DNA of 64,000 nucleotides. Origin: Terriglobus roseus DSM 18391. Lineage in GTDB: Bacteria; Acidobacteriota; Terriglobia; Terriglobales; Acidobacteriaceae. Location of the stretch: the NCBI RefSeq assembly GCF_000265425.1, contig NC_018014.1:2852001-2916000 (forward strand), written 5' to 3'. The notes below the pieces were generated by a model that worked only from the letters and a program-made list of their open reading frames with translations, made no database searches and was not told where the DNA came from. Position 1 is the first letter of the stretch. Each line of letters opens with the position of its first letter. The translations under genes and the position numbers were made by a program. This document shows, piece by piece, positions 56,311 to 64,000 of the stretch.

Positions 56311-57066
56311 TTGCGGGAGTGTGGCATCCACGACTTACTACATTCACGCGGCGTGTCTCGCGATGTCCTGATCGTCGATGACGATGTAGATCTATGCCGA
56401 ATGCTCGCAAGCTTCCTCGGCCAGCACGGCTGGATAGTCCATGCCGGGCATAACGGCCAACGTGCGCTGGAACTCTGCCGGAGCAAACCCTTCGAGGTAA
56501 TTCTGCTCGACATTGACTTGTCGGACTGCAGTGGCTTCGACCTTATCCGAGAGATTCACGACTCGATGGGGACACCCATCATCGTTATCAGTGGTCGATG
56601 CGAAGAGACGGATCGCATTGTGGGTCTGGAGCTCGGGGCGGATGATTACATCTCGAAGCCTTTCAGCCTGCGGGAATTGTTTGCTCGCATGGGGGCCGTT
56701 GTCCGTCGATCAGGTCAATTGGCTAGGAGCCCGAACGGCCCTTCTACTCACTCCTTCGGTCATTTTGTAGTCCAGTTGGAAACGCATGAAATCTCTTACG
56801 GCAGAACGAAGCTTACCTTGACCCCGGCGGAATTTCAGCTCCTACGTCTCTTACTCGATAGGCCGTATGAAGTGTGCAGTCGTGAGCTGCTGGCGCAGAT
56901 CGTGCTGCTTCGGACCTATGACCCACTCGACAGAAGTCTGGACATGCACATCTTGAGACTTCGGCGAAAGCTGGGCCGTGTTCCACAGTTCGGAGGGGGC
57001 ATCCTCACCGTAAGGAGCGGTGGCTACATGCTGGCTCTCCATCCTCAAAAATTCAAAGGGATCTGA
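56311..57066 (+). CDS. Orphan OmpR/PhoB-family response regulator
   Basis: Up to 251 aa; TTG 56311 is the furthest start and GTG 56356 (VSRDVLIVDDDVDLCRML) would also give a complete receiver domain. Receiver: LIVDDDVDLC, phosphoacceptor in VILLDIDLSDCSGFDLI, Lys in GADDYISKPFSLRELF. Winged helix: ISYGRTKLTLTPAEFQLLRL, SRELLAQIVLLRTYDPLDRS and MHILRLRRKLGRVPQFGGGI. It is close in plan to the regulator at 45502, but no kinase gene is next to it. Convergent with the secretin pair. Candidate regulator of, or competitor for, the triple-repeat sites. Confidence 0.88.
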   Translation: MRECGIHDLLHSRGVSRDVLIVDDDVDLCRMLASFLGQHGWIVHAGHNGQRALELCRSKPFEVILLDIDLSDCSGFDLIREIHDSMGTPIIVISGRCEETDRIVGLELGADDYISKPFSLRELFARMGAVVRRSGQLARSPNGPSTHSFGHFVVQLETHEISYGRTKLTLTPAEFQLLRLLLDRPYEVCSRELLAQIVLLRTYDPLDRSLDMHILRLRRKLGRVPQFGGGILTVRSGGYMLALHPQKFKGI

Positions 57067-57108
57067 ATGACAAGAGTCAGTCGCGACGGTATGTGGAGTT
57101 CGTTCCAA

Positions 57109-59040
57109 TCAGAATCTGTCACCGACGCGGTAGGTGCTGACGTGCATCGCAGAGTCGCTCACCACGTGCGGCGTCACTGTGATCAAAAGCTCGTTCCTGG
57201 TTCCGTCGGAGTTCTTGTTGGTGCTTTGGAAACCCGGTAGATCTGCCATCCCAGGCAAACCGTCCAGCGCCTTTGCTTCATCTGTACTTACCAGGGCGGC
57301 AAGCATGGTCGATTGGCCAGGGGCGATGGTAACGGTCGACTTCAGCGCCCGGTTGTTGAGGATAGGGATATCGTTGACCCCGGTTCCTCCCAGGGATTCG
57401 AGCTTGAAGTCGAGATTCAATTCCACGTCTCCGTCCCGAAGGAGCCGTGGTGTCAGTTTGAGCGTGAGGCCGATATCCTCGAACTGGATCTGCGGCGTCG
57501 TGTTGCTACCGCTGCCGCTGGACCCAGTGAGCTGTGCAATGACGGAACTGCTGACCCCAGCAGCCGCCAACTCCTGCGCTACAGTGCTGCTCGAAGCCGA
57601 AGTCGTGATTGCCGTCAGAATTGGATAGCGGGATCCGACACGCAACGTGGCCTCGTGGCGGTCACTCGAGCGTATCTGGAGCGCATTCAACATCCGGACG
57701 TCGGTGGAGTTCAAGAGCATATTCAAACTGGTCGAACCCATAGATATTCCCAGCAGCGGAACACCCTCCAGGCTGCCGACAGTTCCAAGGATGCTTGTAA
57801 GGGAACTACTTCCAGACACGCCGGCTGCCACGAGGAATGCGACCTCCTGCAGTTCCTGCTGATAAGTCGTGCCCGAGAGAGTCAACGCACCGCTCGAGAT
57901 AGATTCATTGAGTAGGGTTTGGTTATCTGAGATCAGCTTCTGTGCCGTGCCAGAGACGTCAGTAGCAGTGGCCGAGGTCGGCGGTGCAAACCCGATCTTG
58001 CGGGCGGTAGTCTTGTCGACTTCGTAGATGTTGATGTCGAGCAGGATGTCTGCAGTTCGCACAGCAAGCTCGGTCAACAGATCATGGATGCGGTGCACGG
58101 ATGCTTGTGGACCACGAACAACGATGATGCCGCTGTCGGCATTCACCGCCAGATGCGTCAGATCAAAATGTGAACGCAGGACATTTGCGAGTTCCAGCAT
58201 TTGCGGCCGGTTCTGCGAGGAGAGATAGATGGTCTCTTCCACCAGTGGCATGAGCAATCCACGCACCTCTTCTGCGTCATCTGCAATCAAGGCGCTCGTC
58301 GAGTCCAGTGGTACGGCGAAGAGATGGGCCGCCTTATGAAGCACGCGGGCTGCCCCCAGGAAATCAACATCATCGACATCGATGCGAAGGTTCTTCCCAC
58401 TCAGGACAGAAGGATCGAAGACGCTTTCGATGCCGAACGCCCTGTAAACCTCGCGGACGACCTGCTGTGTGGCGCCACTCGTATGAAAACTCCGGACCCC
58501 ATCAAAGGGTGTCAAGGCAAGCGGTCCCTCAAATTCCTCTGACGTACGCCGCTCCTGCTGCCCTGTCGTTTTACGTAGGGTGTCGGCGAATTGCAGTACG
58601 AGCGGGTTGTTCGGATCGAGAGTTCTTGCTCCCGCAAACAAGCGGTCGGCCTCTCCAGCATCGCCCGCAAGGCGCGACTTGAAGGAGGCCTGCATTAATC
58701 GCTTCACCTCAACCTCACGCGCATAGAGCAGCGCCAGGACGTAGGTTCGGTTGTCAGGGTCGAGGTGGACGGCTCGTTCAAATTGGCGCTGGGCCTTCTG
58801 AAATTCTCCGCGCGCGAAGAACTTTGCTCCTTCCAGATAGGCGTCGTCTGCCTCCCGCTTTTGTCTTCGCGACCCGGTATGCGCCGTGGTCGTCGGCACA
58901 TCCGCAGCAGATGGTTGCGACTCGCTCTGATTACTGCTGCTACTGAGTACCACCGTGCTTGCGCAAGTGATACCGGGACTTGCGCACGCAGCACCGAGGG
59001 GAAGCAAGAAAACAAGTCCCGCCTCCCATCTACTGAACAT
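57109..59040 (-). CDS. Secretin-family protein with TPR and N-domains
   Basis: 643 aa from ATG 59040 (MFSRWEAGLVFLLPLGAACA), which overlaps the upstream secretin's stop by 11 bp; the frame to 59076 lies inside that gene. Signal or lipoprotein leader (Cys 20). TPR-like repeat at about 65-140 (EGAKFFARGEFQKAQRQFER, AVHLDPDNRTYVLALLYARE). N-domains at about 180-330 (QQVVREVYRAFGIESVFDPS, HFDLTHLAVNADSGIIVVRG). Secretin domain from about 440 to the end (IQFEDIGLTLKLTPRLLRDG, LESLGGTGVNDIPILNNRAL, RNELLITVTPHVV). No other secretion or pilus gene lies nearby. A pair of different secretins in one operon is unusual. Confidence 0.87.
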   Translation of the reverse strand: MFSRWEAGLVFLLPLGAACASPGITCASTVVLSSSSNQSESQPSAADVPTTTAHTGSRRQKREADDAYLEGAKFFARGEFQKAQRQFERAVHLDPDNRTYVLALLYAREVEVKRLMQASFKSRLAGDAGEADRLFAGARTLDPNNPLVLQFADTLRKTTGQQERRTSEEFEGPLALTPFDGVRSFHTSGATQQVVREVYRAFGIESVFDPSVLSGKNLRIDVDDVDFLGAARVLHKAAHLFAVPLDSTSALIADDAEEVRGLLMPLVEETIYLSSQNRPQMLELANVLRSHFDLTHLAVNADSGIIVVRGPQASVHRIHDLLTELAVRTADILLDINIYEVDKTTARKIGFAPPTSATATDVSGTAQKLISDNQTLLNESISSGALTLSGTTYQQELQEVAFLVAAGVSGSSSLTSILGTVGSLEGVPLLGISMGSTSLNMLLNSTDVRMLNALQIRSSDRHEATLRVGSRYPILTAITTSASSSTVAQELAAAGVSSSVIAQLTGSSGSGSNTTPQIQFEDIGLTLKLTPRLLRDGDVELNLDFKLESLGGTGVNDIPILNNRALKSTVTIAPGQSTMLAALVSTDEAKALDGLPGMADLPGFQSTNKNSDGTRNELLITVTPHVVSDSAMHVSTYRVGDRF

Positions 59041-61411
59041 GCACCGCCCCAGGTTTCCCGACGACAGCCAGGCCACTCTGCTTGCTGTCAGTGGCGTTCA
59101 TGTTCGTCAGGGTTAGAGTCGAATCTCCACTGCCTACCGCCTTGAACGTAAGGATCACAAGGCTTCCATCACCCGTCACCCCACCAGCATTTGGTGGCCG
59201 CACCACGGATACGGAGACCACTCCATTGCCGCTCTCGCGTTGCTGCAACGCCGCGGGTTGACCGTCACGGCCCAGGAGCTCTCCGTTGTCCACGCGCACG
59301 AGCGACAACACCTTGGGATCGAAATTTACTTGGAACGGAGCGCTGAATAGATCGACCGCGTGGGAAGCCGTCACAGCCACCTGGAAGGTGGATCCGATCT
59401 GCTGATTCACTGCGGACGGTACCACTTGAAGGACTACCGATGCACTTGGTATCGCGCCGCTTGTCTTGGTTGTGGGTGATACCAGCGGACGCGCCTGCGC
59501 CGCAAGCTGTCCAAGCATGGCCGAGGCAGCGTTCGCGGCAGACGTCGGCTGACTGGTGGCAGCCTGCTCTTTGCCTCCAACATCGTCCACATCCTTCGTA
59601 TCGCTGAGTCTGCCATTCGGGCCGCGATGCCGCAGTTCGATGCTCTGGCTGGTGCCGCTGTCGATCACTCTCGTGTTCGCTTCGGTCAGGGGTGATTCCC
59701 GAACGATGTGCGGAATCAGTAGGAAGACGATCTCGTCGCTCGATTGCTTCTTGTCCTGACTGCTAAAAAAATATTTGAGAAACGGTAGCTCTCCTAGCCC
59801 AGGCGTTCCGCTTACGCTCTTGGTATCGCTCTGCTGAAGAAGCCCAGCCAGAATGGATGGTTCGCCGTCTTTGAGTTGAATCACCTGCTGCACCAAGCGC
59901 TGGGAGATGATCGGCTCCGAGACGCCGCTGATGGTGGTTGACCCTGTCTGCGAGGAGACTTCGATCTTCATCTTGAGTGATACCTGGTGATCAAGATGAA
60001 CCGTGGGTGTCATGTCGATGTTGACACCCACATCCACGTAAGTGAACTGCGTCGTCGCTGTGGCAGTCGATGTGAGCGTGGAAGTTGTCGAACCGGTTGC
60101 GACGGGGATCTTTGATCCGATCTTGAGCGTCGCCTGTTGACCATCACTCGCGCGTACCCTTGGATTCTGCAGAACCCGCGTGTCCGAGTCAGACAGCAGC
60201 GCGTTCAGCGAAGCGCTGCTCAAAGTCACGGCGAAGTTGGTGCCGTTCAAGTTGCCGAGTGTGTTCAGCGTCAATCCCGAGGTGGAAGTACTAGTAGACG
60301 TTGACGATGAGCTCGAAGAACTGGTGGAATTCGCATTGCTGGCTTGGGCACTCACACTGAAGCTCGTCGGCAACGTAATGCCTAGATTCCGCTCCAGATC
60401 ACGGCTTACCTCCAGAACCGCAACGTCTACGACCACTTCCGAGCGCGTCCGATCAAAGTCATCAATCAGCTTCTGAACCAGCACCAGCTCGGCTGGGGTC
60501 GCACGGATCACAATGGCGTTCTGCGATGCGAGTAGAAAGATCTTGGTACTCGGATCGAGGAGATTCCTGAGCGCAGTCAGTACTTCGTTGGCATCATTCT
60601 GCTGCGACATATTTGTCAAATAGAACGTCTCTACCGCAAGACCGTCATTGTCGGTATGCTTCGCGCGATTGTTCTGCGCAACAAAGATCGTGTTCTCCGT
60701 AAGTGGAGACCAGAACGTCCCGGCTATCTTACCGACGATTCGGAGACTATCGTTCAGCGACACGTTGGAGAGGTCCACCGCAATCCGTCTCGAGTTGTAG
60801 TCGGAATCGAAGATGACATTGAGGCCCGCCAGCTTTGCGATCGCCTGATAGATGACCTTGCTGTCTTCAACAAGGTGCATGGTGATAGGGTCCATCGAAA
60901 TTGGCGCGAGCTCGACCGGACTGTCCAAAGAATCAATCTCGCGACGCACGCGCTTCTGATGCTGTGCCTGTAAGTTCCCCACCGGAGCGGCCGCACCGCC
61001 TCCTCCAGCAACCGCACTTCCCGACGCATGCGATGCATTGGATGGTTCCTCTGAGGCGAGGAGCTCTTGTGCAGCCGATTGATTTCCCCGGTCGATCTGC
61101 AGGGCGCGCGCGAACTCTTTCATGGCGCCGGCGTCGCCAGATTGCCGCAAGACACGCCCACGATCCAGATGTGCGTTCGATGCCTGGAAGCGCATCCGCT
61201 CATAGTGGGTCTCGTAGCGGAGATCCTTCGGCTTCAGTAGATGCGCTTGACGATAGGCCTCAAAGGCTGCGTCGAAATCATTACGCAGCTCGGCCTCGTT
61301 CCCGCGCTTGTCCCATTTCGCCGCGGATTGCGCCAGGGATTTGTTTGGAGCAACGCAGGTAACTACCGCACAGAGAAGCGATAGAAATACCTTGCGTTTA
61401 CAGTCAGCCAT
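59030..61411 (-). CDS. Secretin with TPR N-terminus and C-terminal cohesin domain (GspD/PilQ-like)
   Basis: 793 aa from ATG 61411 (MADCKRKVFLSLLCAVVTCV), which gives a clean signal peptide; the frame to 61483 adds 24 residues without signal character. Order: TPR at about 30-120 (AELRNDFDAAFEAYRQAHLL), STN/N0-like and N-domains at about 175-340 (SKVIYQAIAKLAGLNVIFDS, EVLTALRNLLDPSTKIFLLA), Ser/Thr tract near 360-385, secretin pore at about 400-590 (YVDVGVNIDMTPTVHLDHQV, SILAGLLQQSDTK, EIVFLLIPHIV), then a linker and a cohesin-like domain at about 665-793 (VVPSAVNQQIGSTFQVAVTA, FQVNFDPKVLSLVRVDNGEL). The cohesin tail on a secretin is an acidobacterial habit I recall, not a textbook feature. First gene of the secretin pair. 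Confidence 0.88.
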   Translation of the reverse strand: MADCKRKVFLSLLCAVVTCVAPNKSLAQSAAKWDKRGNEAELRNDFDAAFEAYRQAHLLKPKDLRYETHYERMRFQASNAHLDRGRVLRQSGDAGAMKEFARALQIDRGNQSAAQELLASEEPSNASHASGSAVAGGGGAAAPVGNLQAQHQKRVRREIDSLDSPVELAPISMDPITMHLVEDSKVIYQAIAKLAGLNVIFDSDYNSRRIAVDLSNVSLNDSLRIVGKIAGTFWSPLTENTIFVAQNNRAKHTDNDGLAVETFYLTNMSQQNDANEVLTALRNLLDPSTKIFLLASQNAIVIRATPAELVLVQKLIDDFDRTRSEVVVDVAVLEVSRDLERNLGITLPTSFSVSAQASNANSTSSSSSSSTSTSTSTSGLTLNTLGNLNGTNFAVTLSSASLNALLSDSDTRVLQNPRVRASDGQQATLKIGSKIPVATGSTTSTLTSTATATTQFTYVDVGVNIDMTPTVHLDHQVSLKMKIEVSSQTGSTTISGVSEPIISQRLVQQVIQLKDGEPSILAGLLQQSDTKSVSGTPGLGELPFLKYFFSSQDKKQSSDEIVFLLIPHIVRESPLTEANTRVIDSGTSQSIELRHRGPNGRLSDTKDVDDVGGKEQAATSQPTSAANAASAMLGQLAAQARPLVSPTTKTSGAIPSASVVLQVVPSAVNQQIGSTFQVAVTASHAVDLFSAPFQVNFDPKVLSLVRVDNGELLGRDGQPAALQQRESGNGVVSVSVVRPPNAGGVTGDGSLVILTFKAVGSGDSTLTLTNMNATDSKQSGLAVVGKPGAVHVQ

Positions 61412-61486
61412 CTCGTGTCGAAAAACTTTGGAATATTGTCGGCTCACAGTGCGATAGACGTTCAACGAAGTCTTCGGCGGCACTCC

Positions 61487-61506
61487 GGTCGGTAACGAAT
61501 TGTCAT
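61487..61506 (-). promoter_or_regulatory. Two-repeat form of the predicted operator, facing the secretin pair
   Basis: Minus strand: ATGACAATTC (61506-61497) then GTTACCGACC (61496-61487). The third repeat (GGAGTGCCGC) does not match. It ends about 75 bp upstream of ATG 61411. Confidence 0.5.
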
Positions 61507-61584
61507 CATCACTCGTGACATTTCAGGATCCTGTCAGGCAGCTGATCAGGCGGTGCACTCATGCAGCACCAACGGACTGCGGCG

Positions 61585-61614
61585 ATGACAATTTGTTACA
61601 AACCGTGACCACGG
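61585..61614 (+). promoter_or_regulatory. Triple 10-bp direct repeat, copy facing the 166-aa protein
   Basis: ATGACAATTT, GTTACAAACC and GTGACCACGG, phase 10 bp, 76 bp before the start at 61691. It shares the intergenic region with the opposite-facing copy at 61487-61506, so this 280-bp gap is a divergent promoter with one site per direction. Confidence 0.68.
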
Positions 61615-61690
61615 CAACAAACCGGAAGCGTTCTTCTAAAGCCAACGCGGCCGCAGTGATCCATAGGACCGCTGCAGAAGGAGCAAGACA

Positions 61691-62191
61691 TTGCGCATGC
61701 TTTTAAACTCCAGTGGTAATTCCCTCGCTCTGCGATCCTGCTTGGCTCTTGCGGGCGCCATTCTAATCTTCGGTCGGTTTGCGGCAGCACAAGGTGCGCC
61801 GCTGGCAGGACCCGCCCCATTCAAAGCGATTGTCAGCGTCCGCGGCGGCGGCGTTGAGCGCAACGCGCCGTACCGTGTGCCGCAGCGCGTCGTGCAGGGA
61901 GTTGTGCGAGACGGCCACGAAAAAGGAATCCCACGGGCTGAGGTCTTCCTCAAGGACGATCGAACCTTGAAAGTGCGTCAACTTCTTGCGGACGAGAACG
62001 GGAACTATATCTTCGGTGGTCTGCCACTCGATCACGACTACCAGGTATGGGCAAAAGCAGGCGAAATAACCACTCCGGTCAAACCTGTCAGCTCGTTCAT
62101 GGGGATGCATGACGTGACGATGAACTTCCACATCGCAGCCGACAGCCACACATCGGAAGCTCCGAAGACTATCGAGACCGCAAAGCAGTAG
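61691..62191 (+). CDS. Exported carboxypeptidase-regulatory-like domain protein
   Basis: 166 aa. TTG 61691 stands 7 nt after AAGGAG, better spaced than ATG 61697, so a TTG start is likely. Signal peptide SCLALAGAILIFGRFAAAQ. One regulatory-like Ig domain at about residues 65-140 (VVQGVVRDGHEKGIPRAEVF, ADENGNYIFGGLPLDHDYQV), then a short polar tail. Resembles the 116-aa protein at 30696. No enzyme motif. Preceded by the triple-repeat operator, which ties it to the RND operon and the secretin pair. Confidence 0.7.
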   Translation: MRMLLNSSGNSLALRSCLALAGAILIFGRFAAAQGAPLAGPAPFKAIVSVRGGGVERNAPYRVPQRVVQGVVRDGHEKGIPRAEVFLKDDRTLKVRQLLADENGNYIFGGLPLDHDYQVWAKAGEITTPVKPVSSFMGMHDVTMNFHIAADSHTSEAPKTIETAKQ

Positions 62192-62346
62192 TTCTGTCGG
62201 CGACCTCAGTCGGAAGAAGCACCCGGCATCAAGAGCTGTCTCCCCGAAGGCCAGCGTGATCGCCATCACTCGATGGCGGACCGTAAGGAAAGCACAACTA
62301 TTCACCATGTCACGGTGGACGAGAGGGATCTTGTCTTCCAGAATTC

Positions 62347-63582
62347 GTGAGGCACCAGCTGAAGCTGAAACAACTATTGGGCGGTCCAGATCGCGTCGGT
62401 CAGAGAGATGAGTCGGTCGGCGCGGCGTGCGCTCTCACACCACCGCACGTGGAAGAGACTGCGAGCGATGTCGTCCAGCTCTATCAACAAAGTTGCGCAC
62501 GGCTAGGCCTGCTTACTATGAGCTGTATGTTTGTCGCCCTTCCTCTCTGGGGCCAGAACCAGGCCGCGCTCCACCTGCCAGATGGCCCAACTCCACAGAG
62601 CACATCGTCCATGGCAATAGCGCAGGCCACGACACAAGGTGACTCCACACTGTCGGGCATGATTCTTGACACTGCCGGCGCTTCCATCGTGGGGATTGCT
62701 CTCCACTTGGAAGACGTTGCTGGTAAGGACATTCGGCAAGCGTCAACGGATATCGACGGAAAGTTCACCTTTGGCAAAGTGGCTTCCGGGACCTACCGTG
62801 TCGTCGTGCTGCCGCAGAATGGCTTTGAGGGATACACCACCGAGAGTTTCGACGTCGGCTCGCAAGAGGCCGTGGCGATCTACGCAATCACGCTGGGGAT
62901 CGCATCCGCCAGCAGTGAGGTGACCGTACGACCGACGGAGATAATCGCAGCCGAGCAGATTAAGGCACAGGAGAAACAGCGACTGATCGGCATCCTGCCC
63001 AACTACTACATCAGCTTCGTGCACGATGCAGCGCCAATGACCGCGAAGCAGAAGTACGGCTTAGCGCTTCATGAGTTTCTCGATCCAACGCGCTTTGCTG
63101 GCACGGCAATCGTAGCGGGCGTGGAACAAGCGAATAACTCGTATGCTGGTTACGGATCAGGTGCGGCAGGATACGGAAAACGCTACGCCGCCGCATATGG
63201 CGACGGTCTCTTCCAGAGCATTTTGAGCCATGCAGTCTTCCCCTCTCTCCTTCACCAGGATCCTCGCTACTTCTATCAGGGGACGGGCACGACCAAGTCA
63301 CGCGCCTTGCACGCCATCAGCTTCGCTGTGGCTGTGCGAAACGACAATGGCCATACGGCTCCGAATTACTCCTACCTGCTCGGCGACATTGGGGCCGGCA
63401 TGATATCGAACCTCTACTATCCGCATGCTGACCGCGGTTATGGCTTGGTCTTTACAAATGCAATAATCAGCATGGGAGGACGCGCAGCGGGCGGTTTGCT
63501 GCACGAATTTCTCGATAAGCACATTACAAAGAATGTCCCGCGAACGGGGACTTCGTCCACCAGCGGAAAGATCCAACCGTAG
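62347..63582 (+). CDS. Exported regulatory-like domain protein with conserved C-terminal region
   Basis: 411 aa from GTG 62347; an internal ATG at 62518 (MSCMFVALPLWGQ) would place a short signal-like segment at the very N-terminus and may be the true start. A regulatory-like domain (STLSGMILDTAGASIVGIAL, STDIDGKFTFGKVASGTYRV) is followed by a C-terminal part of about 200 residues (LGILPNYYISFVHDAAPMT-like, RFAGTAIVAGVEQANNSYAG, YGDGLFQSILSHAVFPSLLH) with Gly-rich hydrophobic stretches. I have seen this combination in acidobacterial genomes without an assigned role. 155 bp behind the 166-aa protein; no repeat operator of its own. Confidence 0.65.
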   Translation: MRHQLKLKQLLGGPDRVGQRDESVGAACALTPPHVEETASDVVQLYQQSCARLGLLTMSCMFVALPLWGQNQAALHLPDGPTPQSTSSMAIAQATTQGDSTLSGMILDTAGASIVGIALHLEDVAGKDIRQASTDIDGKFTFGKVASGTYRVVVLPQNGFEGYTTESFDVGSQEAVAIYAITLGIASASSEVTVRPTEIIAAEQIKAQEKQRLIGILPNYYISFVHDAAPMTAKQKYGLALHEFLDPTRFAGTAIVAGVEQANNSYAGYGSGAAGYGKRYAAAYGDGLFQSILSHAVFPSLLHQDPRYFYQGTGTTKSRALHAISFAVAVRNDNGHTAPNYSYLLGDIGAGMISNLYYPHADRGYGLVFTNAIISMGGRAAGGLLHEFLDKHITKNVPRTGTSSTSGKIQP

Positions 63583-63621
63583 GTAGGGCCACCGCCGGTA
63601 TGTCGTCAGAGGGCCCTACCT
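63581..63621 (+). terminator. Long hairpin after the 411-aa protein gene
   Basis: AGGTAGGGCC (63581-63590) and GGCCCTACCT (63612-63621) are perfect 10-bp arms with a 21-nt loop, starting at the stop codon. Likely the transcript end; no strong T run. Confidence 0.45.
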
Positions 63622-63832
63622 GTGGGATCTCAACTTGCAAAGATTGTCAGTTCCCTGCTCGCCAGCCTTGTCCGGGTCGAAGACCAACACGATCTTACGG
63701 ATATCGTTGGCGATCGCCAGTTCAAGGTGCGCGACGGTGAACGCTGTGCCGCAAGTCGCTACAGCCGTCTTGATGCCGCCGGCGTACAGAGTGGTCGCGT
63801 CCCCCTTTGCCCTCGATCATCACTGTCTTAGG
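63616..63832 (-). pseudogene. Remnant of a Toprim (DnaG primase-like) gene
   Basis: On the minus strand, VMIEGKG, then after one extra base in a run of G, DATTLYAGGIKTAVATCGTA, FTVAHLELAIANDIRKIVLV and FDPDKAGEQGTDNLCK. This keeps the Toprim pattern: Glu of EGxxD, GTA-x-T, and the DxD in FDPDKAG. About 70 residues survive and end at TAG 63616-63618; no primase zinc or core domain is visible. The one-base insertion and isolation show it is not a functional dnaG; phage or plasmid origin is likely. Confidence 0.65.
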
Positions 63833-64000
63833 TTTTGAACATCGGGCAAACCTGACTCGAGCTCGCCACACATCTTAAAGATGTAGCTTAGGCCCTCCCG
63901 TCGCGGGTCAAATGGCGCATTTAAGATCGCAATCCTCGAGTCCTAAACCAAGGAACGCAACTGCTTCCCTAGGATAGGTGTAAGTCTGATTCGGGAATCT
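63833..64000. other. Right-end stretch, nothing recognised
   Basis: No coding frame, RNA gene or repeat that I can support; may hold further decay of the Toprim-containing element. Confidence 0.4.

Noticed and set aside
63622-63831. 69-codon plus-strand gene at the right end
   Set aside because: Opposite strand of the Toprim remnant.
1-64000. tRNA, rRNA or intact insertion sequence
   Set aside because: I looked for T-arm GTTCRANYC motifs outside genes, rRNA cores and transposase motifs with terminal repeats and found none I could support; a covariance-model scan would be decisive.

Overview
The window looks like chromosomal DNA from an acidobacterium of the Terriglobus/Granulicella/Edaphobacter type. 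This is inferred from gene content: Oar-like TonB-dependent receptors with an N-terminal carboxypeptidase-regulatory-like domain, very long MacB/FtsX-type permeases of the 'ADOP' kind beside a PadR regulator, a cohesin-tailed secretin, GH92 and Tat-exported amidohydrolases, and moderately GC-rich DNA. I recognise no rRNA, tRNA, CRISPR array or intact insertion sequence.

Layout. (1) 1-5.4 kb: the 5' part of a TonB receptor gene (minus, two single-base frameshifts, runs off the left edge) and a Tat-exported GH92 glycosidase. (2) 5.5-18.3 kb, minus strand: an ABC efflux locus in the order PadR, ADOP permease, then HlyD adaptor, ATPase, second permease, TolC, NtrC-type regulator and NtrY-type kinase. 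PadR sits behind a near-perfect inverted repeat. The HlyD-to-kinase unit sits behind a TGTCCA/TGGACA palindrome. (3) 18.8-35.2 kb: a winged-helix/PAS regulator with an early stop, then a mostly plus-strand run of exported proteins: porin, metal-dependent hydrolase, DcaP-like porin with a nonsense codon, periplasmic glutaminase, DUF481 barrel, imidazolonepropionase-like hydrolase, patatin-barrel fusion, small secreted proteins, a metal-ligand-less amidohydrolase-like lipoprotein (minus), and a YtcJ-like amidohydrolase. (4) 35.2-36.7 kb: graveyard of a tyrosine recombinase and a YhcG/DUF1016 gene. (5) 36.7-44 kb: intact Oar-like receptor, MATE transporter, PIG-L deacetylase with a GT2 glycosyltransferase, then an ArdC-like remnant. 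(6) 44-55.8 kb: a CpxA/CpxR-like pair divergent from a four-gene tripartite RND efflux operon. (7) 55.9-63.6 kb: small membrane protein, orphan OmpR-type regulator, two overlapping secretin genes, two regulatory-like-domain proteins. (8) Right end: remnant of a Toprim (DnaG-like) gene.

The most interesting signal is a 30-bp element of three 10-bp direct repeats, roughly RTGACAnnTY, GTTACnnnYn and GTGACCnnnn. It precedes the RND operon (46295-46324, plus), the small membrane protein (56242-56271, minus) and the 166-aa secreted protein (61585-61614, plus). A two-repeat version precedes the secretin pair (61487-61506, minus). Each points toward its gene and lies about 50-110 bp before the start codon. 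This suggests one OmpR-family regulator, encoded at 45502 or 56311, controls efflux, the secretins and small envelope proteins as one regulon.

A second theme is the many single-base lesions in otherwise well-preserved genes (TonB receptor, HlyD, OprM-like factor, HhH lipoprotein, DcaP-like porin, PAS regulator). Two lie in C/G homopolymers, so sequencing error must be excluded before they are called pseudogenes.
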